Positions 58,514-64,000 of a stretch of 64,000 nt of DNA are shown here, piece by piece. The DNA comes from an uncultured Verrucomicrobiota bacterium (lineage in GTDB: Bacteria > Verrucomicrobiota > Verrucomicrobiia > Opitutales > Opitutaceae): NCBI GenBank assembly GCA_903869675.1, contig CAIQAB010000011.1:1-64000 (forward strand), given 5' to 3'. Each line of letters opens with the position of its first letter. The stretch's first letter is position 1. The notes under the pieces are model-generated. The model made no database searches. It was not told the origin of the DNA and saw only the letters and a list, made by a program, of their open reading frames with translations. The position numbers and the translations under genes were made by a program.

Positions 58514-60682
58514 ATGGCCGACGCCACCCCTTTCAACACGCCCCCGAATTGGCCCAGTCTTGCGCAAGAAGAGGCCGCCCCGGAGCGGCGCTCACTCCGG
58601 GATTACTACATCATCCTGCGTGAACGCGCATGGATCGCCCTGCCCCTCGCCCTGCTCATCGCGATCGGGTTCGCCTATTACAAGTCCCACGCCGTGCCAT
58701 TGTATCAAAGCACGGCATCGATGCGGATCGAAAAACCCGAGACCGTGGTCACCAGCCAACAAGTGGTCGATACGTCGATCAATAGCGACATCGAGCTGAA
58801 TACCTACCTGCAGATCATGAGCTCCGCCACCTTGCGCAGCAAAGTAGCCGCCTCCTTCTCGCCCGAAGAGGCGAAGCTGCTGCAAAAAGCCTACCTGGCC
58901 TGCCTCCCGCCCGGACAGCCGCCCCCGCCAGTCAGCGCGCTCGTCAGCGGCATCACCGTCCAGGCCGTGCGCAATAGCTTCCTCGTAAACGTGAGCGCGA
59001 CCCACCGCGACCCCGACGCCGCCGCCCTGATCGCGAACCGCTACGTCGCCCAGTTCATCGCCTACCTGATCGACAACGTGAGCGACAAAAACGATGACGC
59101 CGTCGCGTTCCTGCAGCTCCGGGTGAAGGAGTTGCGCGAAGCCTCCTCCGCCGCCGATCAAAAGCTGCTGGCCTACATGGAGCGCAATAATCTGGTGTCG
59201 CTCGATAGCAGCGTGAACATCGTATCGGACCGGCTGAAGAGCGTGAACGGCGCCCTGCAGGAGGCCCGCCTGTCCCGCCTCGGCACCGAGGACCTTTACC
59301 GCCAGGTCGCCACCTACCGCCAAGAGGGCAAGAACCTGCTCGAGCTCTCCTACATCGCCACGCACGGCACCGTGCCCAGCTTGCGGGAACAAGTGTCCGA
59401 GCTGGCGCGCAATCAATCCGTGTTATCCGAACGCTATCTGGAAAAACACCCGCGAATGATCGATCTGGCCAATTCGATGGCTGCCGCCCAAGGGCAGCTC
59501 CAGAAGGCCGTCGAGCTCGCCATCGCCGATCTGGAGGCGAGCCTCGAGAAGGCCCGCGATCGCGAACGCACCCTGCAAAAGGAATACGAGATCCAAGAGA
59601 AGGAGCAGTTCCGCCTGCGGGACATCGGTATCGAGTTCAAGGCACTCGAAGCCGAGTCGGCCACCAACCGCACCCAATACGCGGAGTTAAACAACCGCCT
59701 GAACCAGACCAATACATCCAAGAACCTCGAAAAGATCCCCGTCCGCCGCCTGGACCCCGCCCTGCCCGCAGGCGCCCCTTTCTCGCCTAATCTATCGGCC
59801 ATCACCCGCAGCTCCGTGCTGCTCGGTCTGGCCGTATTTTTCGGCGTTTCCTTCGGCCTTTCCTTTATCGATGACCGCATCAAGTCGGCGTGGGATGTGG
59901 AAACCTTCATCGGTGCCAATCTGCTGGGCATCATCCCTGACCTCTCCGCCCTGAGTGACGAGCAGCGCTACCGGCTGATTCTCGATAACCATAGCGAACG
60001 CGGCTCCGAGTCCTTCCTAAGCATCTACAGCTCGGTCAAAAGCTACTCCAAGTTGGATTTCCCCAAGGCTATCCTCGTGACTTCAACCATCCCCGGGGAA
60101 GGCAAGACCCTCGTGTCCGCCAACCTCGCCGGTTGCTTCGCCCGGCACGGGAAACGCACCCTGCTGGTGGATTGCGATCTGCGCCGGCCCATGCTGCACC
60201 GCCACTTCGGGCAAAACAACGACGCCGGCTTGTTGAAGTGGTTCGAGCGCGGCGCCATTTTCGAGACTGGCACGGTCACCAGCCTGCCCGACCTCGGCAT
60301 CATCTCGATCGGCCCCAATTTGGATTTGCTGCGCTCCGGCGGTCGCTCCAAGAGCCCCACCCAAGTGCTGGAAAGCACCGCCTTCGGCCAATTGATCAGC
60401 CGGCTAAAACACGAATACGAACTGGTGGTGATCGATTCCCCGCCGCTTGGCGCCGTCACCGATTCATTGTTGATCGCCAATAACACCGACGAAGTGGTCT
60501 ACGTGTGTCGCTTTAACCGGGCCCTGCGAAAACACATCCTGCTGTATATAAAAGCCCTCAAGCAGGGGAAAAACGAGCTGCTCGGTGTGGTGCTGAACGG
60601 CCTCTCCGCCCGCCGGATCGAGTATTATTCGAATTACCGGTATTACCGCAGCTACAAGAAATACTACGGCACCAGCGTTTGA
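58514..60682 (+). CDS. Polysaccharide co-polymerase / tyrosine autokinase (Wzc-like)
   Basis: The 722-residue inner-membrane protein has a Wzz domain flanked by two membrane segments (about 40-60 and about 430-460), coiled coils in between, and a C-terminal BY-kinase domain. Walker A is STIPGEGKT (about 526-534), Walker A' LLVDCDLRRPM (about 550-560) and Walker B VVIDSPPLG (about 637-645). The tail is a tyrosine cluster (YYSNYRYYRSYKKYYG, about 704-719) whose phosphorylation state controls chain length and export. No phosphatase (Wzb) is next to it. Confidence 0.93.
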   Translation: MADATPFNTPPNWPSLAQEEAAPERRSLRDYYIILRERAWIALPLALLIAIGFAYYKSHAVPLYQSTASMRIEKPETVVTSQQVVDTSINSDIELNTYLQIMSSATLRSKVAASFSPEEAKLLQKAYLACLPPGQPPPPVSALVSGITVQAVRNSFLVNVSATHRDPDAAALIANRYVAQFIAYLIDNVSDKNDDAVAFLQLRVKELREASSAADQKLLAYMERNNLVSLDSSVNIVSDRLKSVNGALQEARLSRLGTEDLYRQVATYRQEGKNLLELSYIATHGTVPSLREQVSELARNQSVLSERYLEKHPRMIDLANSMAAAQGQLQKAVELAIADLEASLEKARDRERTLQKEYEIQEKEQFRLRDIGIEFKALEAESATNRTQYAELNNRLNQTNTSKNLEKIPVRRLDPALPAGAPFSPNLSAITRSSVLLGLAVFFGVSFGLSFIDDRIKSAWDVETFIGANLLGIIPDLSALSDEQRYRLILDNHSERGSESFLSIYSSVKSYSKLDFPKAILVTSTIPGEGKTLVSANLAGCFARHGKRTLLVDCDLRRPMLHRHFGQNNDAGLLKWFERGAIFETGTVTSLPDLGIISIGPNLDLLRSGGRSKSPTQVLESTAFGQLISRLKHEYELVVIDSPPLGAVTDSLLIANNTDEVVYVCRFNRALRKHILLYIKALKQGKNELLGVVLNGLSARRIEYYSNYRYYRSYKKYYGTSV

Positions 60683-60692
60683 AGCCGCCGCC

Positions 60693-62876
60693 TCAGAGCA
60701 ACTCGCCCTGCACGCCGCCCGCCGGGGTCGCCCCGATGAGCGCCCCGTGGCGTTCCAGCCAGTCGTCGAGTTTTTCAAGGTAAGCCTGCGGATCGTAGCC
60801 CGTCTCCGGCGCAGCCGGATCGTAGAGCGCGAGCGGGCGGGCCCGCTGCCAGTCACTCGTCCGTCCCTTGGCCTTGGGCGTGAGGTAGTAGCGGATACGC
60901 TCACCCATGCGCGGGCGCGGATTGAGCTGGAGCGCCGCCTCGGCCGCCGCCCGGCGCGGCTTGCCGCCCTCCGCGATGAAGCGTTCGTAGGCGTCCGGGT
61001 TCATGCCGAGGATCTCCGCCTTGGCCAGCTCCGCGACCGGTAATTCGCGGGCCGCGATGGCGAGGCGCAGTCGCGCGATACGCGCCAACGGCGACTCCGG
61101 CTCAAGGCCCAGAAGGTGGCGGATCAGATGCCAGGTGAGTCCCTTCAAAAAGGGCTCGATACCGCGCGAACGGAGTGCGCTGCCCCGCAAGATCACGCGG
61201 TCGCCCTCGCGCAGGGCGTAGTTCTTGGCCTTGTAGCACCACATGGCGTCATACCGGCCGTCGTGCTCGAGCTCGATGCCCGCCGGGAGGAGTTTTTCGA
61301 CCTTGGCCAGCAAGTCGCCCGGTCGGTCAAAATACGCCTCCGAAGAAAGGTAGATGCCATCCGTGTCCGCCTCGAGGATCGTGGCGCCCTCCGCCGCGAA
61401 ACCCTCGATCAATTGCTGCAAGAGCTCGCGCCCGCGCCGGGTCACCTCCGCCGCCAACTCGCCGTCACCGAAGCGCGCGCCGGAGAAGCCGAGGTAGCCG
61501 TAGAACGAGTTGATTAAAATCTTGAAACTAGCCTGCCGTGCCTGCGCCTCCGCCCTCTCCTCGCCAGTTGGCCCGGTGCGCGCGATTTGTTTGTATTTGA
61601 GCCGGTAAGTCCGCAGCCGGCGCAGGAGTGGGATAAAAACCCCGAGCGGGTCGTTGCACGGGTTGCGGTCGAGCAGGATCAGGAGGCTCGGGTAGAGCGA
61701 GGCGACGTCGAAGTGCAGAACGTGGCGAAAGACCCCTTCCTGAAAACTCCGGGTATAGCCTCCCTCGAAGGGCGCGATCTCCGGCGGCACCGGACAGGCC
61801 CGCCGCGCGTGGTAATAGTCCTCGAGAAAGAGCAGGTCGATCTTGCCCGTGGTGCCGCGTAGCGTCGCCTCCTGGAAGAGGATGGGGAAAGTCTTGGTTT
61901 GCTCGAAGTAGGTCGGGAGCAACACGTCCGACACCCCGGCCGTCTCGCGGAGGTCATCGCCGAGGTAGGCGAGGAAGGTATCACGGTCCTCCCGGTAGGC
62001 GGCCGCGATGCGATCGCCCGCCAGGTAGGTGCGCCCATCGTCATCCGTAGTCGCGCCAAAGTAGATCGCGACCTCCTTGAGTCCGTAGGACTGGAGCTCG
62101 CGCGCCGTGATGTCGTGGAGCTGAACCAGGAGGTAAGTATCGATAACCGTGCGCCCGGGCAGATCGCAGCGCGGGAAGTCCACCCAGCGCTCGGCGACCT
62201 TGAGCCGGCTGGCGCGAAACTTTGCCCGCTGGCCAAAACGCCCCCACGCACAAGGGACCTTGTGCCGCTTCGCCCGCAGGCGCAGGTAGTCCAGGTCGAA
62301 TTTGAAGAGATTGTGCCCCTCAATCGTATCGGGATCGAGCTCGGCCAGCGCCGCGTTGAACTCCTCCAGCAAACGTTTTTCCGCCGCATCCGTTTCCTCC
62401 GCGAGCACTAGAAAACGGTTCACCCCACCTTGCCGCAGGCCGATGGCGAGCACGCGGTCGTCCGCTTGAGTCGCATCACTGAAGGCTCCCGAGGCCGAGC
62501 CGGTTTCGATGTCGAGTTGGCAACGGCGCAGCCGACCAAAGGGCAATTCGACAAAAAGCCGCTGCCGGGCTTGGAGAAGGTATTGGCTCTCGAGCGGGCG
62601 AACGACGTCGAGCCCCTTCGCGCCAGCCGCCTTGCAGGCATCCTGCCACGCCTCAAAGCAGGCTAAATTGTCCGCCTGGGCCAGACGGGTGAAAAACCCT
62701 TCGCCGGCCAGCGGCTCGAGCGTCACACCTTCGCCCGCCGGATAGTCGCCCTCCGCCAGCCAGGCAAAAGGCCGCAACGCCTCGACCCGCGTCTCGCGCC
62801 CGCCAGTCGCCGTCTCGACCGCGGTGTGCACGCGGCCGTCGTCAGCGACCCAGAGCCCGCAGAGCGCGCCGGACAT
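60693..62876 (-). CDS. Family B DNA polymerase (Pol II-like) with 3'-5' exonuclease domain
   Basis: The 727-residue protein has exonuclease motifs Exo I DIET (about 122), Exo II NLFKFDLDYL and Exo III YLGDD. Polymerase motifs follow: A DVASLYPSLL (about 388), B KILINSFYGYLG (about 448) and C EADTDGIYL (about 502), with both catalytic Asp residues of the DTD core. This is a proofreading B-type polymerase as in E. coli Pol II, probably used in DNA damage tolerance. Motif C reads ADTDG instead of the common GDTDS. It is convergent with the Wzc gene and upstream of a small membrane protein gene on the same strand. Confidence 0.88.
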   Translation of the reverse strand: MSGALCGLWVADDGRVHTAVETATGGRETRVEALRPFAWLAEGDYPAGEGVTLEPLAGEGFFTRLAQADNLACFEAWQDACKAAGAKGLDVVRPLESQYLLQARQRLFVELPFGRLRRCQLDIETGSASGAFSDATQADDRVLAIGLRQGGVNRFLVLAEETDAAEKRLLEEFNAALAELDPDTIEGHNLFKFDLDYLRLRAKRHKVPCAWGRFGQRAKFRASRLKVAERWVDFPRCDLPGRTVIDTYLLVQLHDITARELQSYGLKEVAIYFGATTDDDGRTYLAGDRIAAAYREDRDTFLAYLGDDLRETAGVSDVLLPTYFEQTKTFPILFQEATLRGTTGKIDLLFLEDYYHARRACPVPPEIAPFEGGYTRSFQEGVFRHVLHFDVASLYPSLLILLDRNPCNDPLGVFIPLLRRLRTYRLKYKQIARTGPTGEERAEAQARQASFKILINSFYGYLGFSGARFGDGELAAEVTRRGRELLQQLIEGFAAEGATILEADTDGIYLSSEAYFDRPGDLLAKVEKLLPAGIELEHDGRYDAMWCYKAKNYALREGDRVILRGSALRSRGIEPFLKGLTWHLIRHLLGLEPESPLARIARLRLAIAARELPVAELAKAEILGMNPDAYERFIAEGGKPRRAAAEAALQLNPRPRMGERIRYYLTPKAKGRTSDWQRARPLALYDPAAPETGYDPQAYLEKLDDWLERHGALIGATPAGGVQGELL

Positions 62877-62886
62877 CAGCGTGCGC

Positions 62887-63225
62887 TCAGAACGGCTTGG
62901 CGTAGACCATCACAACCGCCACGGCCGCGAGGCCCAGCGCGGTGCCCTTGAGCGCACCGACCGCGCCGCGACGACGGTAGCCGATGCCGCCCAGCGCGGA
63001 GAGGCCCAGCCAGCAGACGAGCTTTACCATCACCCAGACCGGGAAGCCGAGCTGGAGCTTGGCCAGCAGGCCGAAGCCCGAGATCAACATGAGCAAGGAG
63101 GCAATGCCCGTAAACATCAGGGTGCCCTTGCGCGTCTCCGCCGGGGCCGCGAAGGCGTAGAACGTGCCGCCGTAGAGGGCGAGCAGGGAAACGACGTGGA
63201 GGATATGGTAGACGGTTGGGCTCAT
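62887..63225 (-). CDS. Small four-helix membrane protein of unknown function
   Basis: The 112-residue protein starts SPTVYHILHVVSLLALYGGTFYAF and contains four predicted membrane segments with few charges between them. I do not recognise the family with confidence; the histidine-containing first helix resembles small SirB2-like or heme-associated membrane proteins, but the similarity is weak. It is encoded 10 bases upstream of the polymerase gene on the same strand and about 100 bases downstream of the probable 6S RNA, so it may be read from the 6S promoter region or its own. Confidence 0.65.
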   Translation of the reverse strand: MSPTVYHILHVVSLLALYGGTFYAFAAPAETRKGTLMFTGIASLLMLISGFGLLAKLQLGFPVWVMVKLVCWLGLSALGGIGYRRRGAVGALKGTALGLAAVAVVMVYAKPF

Positions 63226-63326
63226 GGTGAAGAAAAGGGGTTGCCCCCCAGCAAAGCCGCCTTGGCCCGCGCCGCCAGCGCCATCTTCGCGACGCCGCGC
63301 CCGCCGGAAGCGGGAAAGTAAAAATG

Positions 63327-63503
63327 TCACTCCGCCTGTGCCGTATGCCCAAAGGCCTCTAACCTTTTTAAGTGAAGGTGGGAACCGCCGTGCGCGGGTA
63401 AGCTTTCCGATTTACGGCCTAGCTGGATGCGCCCGGGGATTGGCTCCCGGATTGATTCAAAGGCAAAGAGCGTGTGAAGGACACCTCGAACACCGCAGAG
63501 TGA
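63327..63503 (-). ncRNA. ssrS: Probable 6S RNA
   Basis: The minus strand reads as a 177-base RNA. TCACTCTGC at its 5' end pairs with GCGGAGTGA at the 3' end, one G-U included, forming a closing stem that is followed by CATTTTT. The 5' part has GGTGTTCG and the 3' part has ACCTTCACTTAAAAAGGTT and GGCATACGGCAC, similar in place and wording to the conserved flanks and 3' bubble hairpin of E. coli 6S RNA. The middle folds into nested stems GCGC/GCGC, AGCT/AGCT and CCG/CGG with a TAAAT loop. 6S RNA binds sigma-70 RNA polymerase by mimicking an open promoter. No covariance search was possible. Confidence 0.65.
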
Positions 63504-63510
63504 CGCCCCC

Positions 63511-63538
63511 AAGCTACGCCCCCCGCCCCGCCCGTCAA
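63511..63538 (-). promoter_or_regulatory. Promoter of the probable 6S RNA
   Basis: On the minus strand TTGACG (63533-63538) and TAGCTT (63511-63516) are separated by 16 bases, and the predicted RNA 5' end at 63503 follows the -10 box by 7 bases, an ideal distance. The spacer is almost entirely G and C. Confidence 0.6.
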
Positions 63539-63633
63539 CCGACTTCCCCCGAAACTCGCGGCTCGCGCCGGGGACCACGCTCCGCTTGATTTTTCCGTTT
63601 CCTCGTTAAAATCGCATTTCCGTTTTTCCCACC

Positions 63634-64000
63634 ATGTCCACCGACACCGCCGCCACACCCGCCCCCCAATCGTTCGAGTTCCAGGCCGAGATCAAGCAGC
63701 TGCTGGATATCGTCATCCACTCGCTCTACACCGAGAAAGAGATCTTTGTCCGCGAGCTGGTTTCCAACGCCTCCGACGCCTCCGAGAAACTCCGCCACCT
63801 CCAGTTGACGGAAAAGTCCATCCACGACGCCGACCGCCCGCTCGAAATCACCGTCACCACCGACGAGAAGGCCAAGACCCTCGTGATCGAGGACGCCGGC
63901 CTCGGCATGACCGGCGAAGAACTGGTCAAATACCTCGGCACCATCGCCCACTCCGGGTCCAAAGCCTTCCTCAAGGCCCTCACCGAGGGCGGCCAGAAGA
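63634..64000 (+). CDS. htpG: Molecular chaperone HtpG (Hsp90), N-terminal part
   Basis: The first 122 residues are present and the gene runs off the window end. The GHKL ATPase motifs are clear: FQAEIKQLLDIVIHSLYTEKEIFVREL split over the first helices, LVSNASDASEKL with the Asn that holds Mg-ATP, EDAGLGM (the family more often has DNGIGM) and YLGTIAHSGSKAF. HtpG is the cytoplasmic Hsp90 that remodels client proteins with DnaK. The ATG at 63634 is preceded by an A/T-rich stretch suited to a promoter. Confidence 0.95.
   Translation, partial: MSTDTAATPAPQSFEFQAEIKQLLDIVIHSLYTEKEIFVRELVSNASDASEKLRHLQLTEKSIHDADRPLEITVTTDEKAKTLVIEDAGLGMTGEELVKYLGTIAHSGSKAFLKALTEGGQK

Larger units (their letters stand above)
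63226..63633. other. Intergenic region holding the probable 6S RNA and the htpG promoter
   Basis: This 408-base gap between the small membrane protein gene and htpG contains the minus-strand RNA at 63327-63503 with its promoter. Near htpG a TTGATT (63586-63591) and TAAAAT (63607-63612) pair has 15-base spacing and could be the htpG promoter. Apart from these nothing else was recognised. Confidence 0.5.

Noticed and set aside
63327-63658. Short open frames within the htpG upstream region
   Set aside because: They overlap the probable 6S RNA and show no protein-like pattern.

Overview
The window looks like a chromosomal segment of a Gram-negative, GC-rich (by eye about two thirds G+C) member of the Verrucomicrobiota, most likely family Opitutaceae. 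This is inferred from the combination of lipid A and LPS transport genes (lpxB, an LptF/LptG permease), menaquinone synthesis (menA), a short glutamyl-tRNA reductase, an exosortase, FecR/beta-barrel/Wza/Wzc exopolysaccharide export genes, a bacterial family B DNA polymerase, and several dispersed intergenic repeat types that I associate with this group. No rRNA gene, CRISPR array, insertion sequence, integrase or phage gene was found; the segment reads as core genome with little sign of recent transfer.

Layout. 0-3.3 kb: end of a Gldg-type ABC transport cluster (Gldg-like protein and a DUF4340 protein) closed by a strong terminator. 3.4-9.2 kb: ettA, a GT61 glycosyltransferase, a lipoprotein MsrA, an RsmB/NOL1-type RNA methyltransferase and a small-molecule-type methyltransferase. 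9.3-11.2 kb: hemX-like and hemA, translationally coupled. 11.2-17 kb: envelope genes on the minus strand (lpxB, a coupled Gfo/Idh/MocA oxidoreductase, LptF/LptG, pyrD) with two unknown plus-strand genes. 17-25.5 kb: an acidic unknown protein, menA with an overlapping membrane protein, msrB, a thermonuclease/helix-hairpin-helix fusion, an aldo/keto reductase, an exosortase, fabF and a HIT protein. 25.5-31.7 kb: phoH, a PgpH-type 7TM-HD phosphohydrolase, a MazG-like pyrophosphohydrolase overlapping a BadF-type kinase, an orphan ModB-like permease, an unknown protein and tRNA-Asp. 31.8-36 kb: groEL, groES and dnaK on the minus strand. 36-42 kb: a Lon N-domain protein, a fatty acid hydroxylase-family membrane protein, tyrS and a GH116 glucosidase. 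42.5-46 kb: a MacA/MacB-type tripartite exporter split into adaptor, ATPase and permease. 46-55.5 kb: smc followed by two TPR genes (minus), and leuS (plus). 55.7-60.7 kb: FecR protein, outer-membrane beta-barrel, Wza and Wzc. 60.7-64 kb: family B DNA polymerase, a small membrane protein, a probable 6S RNA on the minus strand with a recognisable promoter, and the start of htpG.

Functional themes. Protein quality control is well represented (GroESL, DnaK, HtpG, MsrA, MsrB, Lon-domain protein). Envelope building is the second theme: lipid A (lpxB), LPS transport, fatty acid elongation (fabF), a GT61 transferase, exosortase, and a four-gene polysaccharide export/assembly block. Translation genes (leuS, tyrS, ettA, tRNA-Asp, RNA methyltransferase) are scattered between them. 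The most notable non-coding signal is the 63327-63503 transcript on the minus strand. It has a TTGACG/TAGCTT promoter seven bases upstream of its predicted 5' end, a closing stem, nested apical stems and a T tract, which together fit a 6S RNA. Four intergenic repeat or structured elements (near 1.9, 8.4, 21.2/25.5 and 55.5 kb) are the other features not explained by genes.
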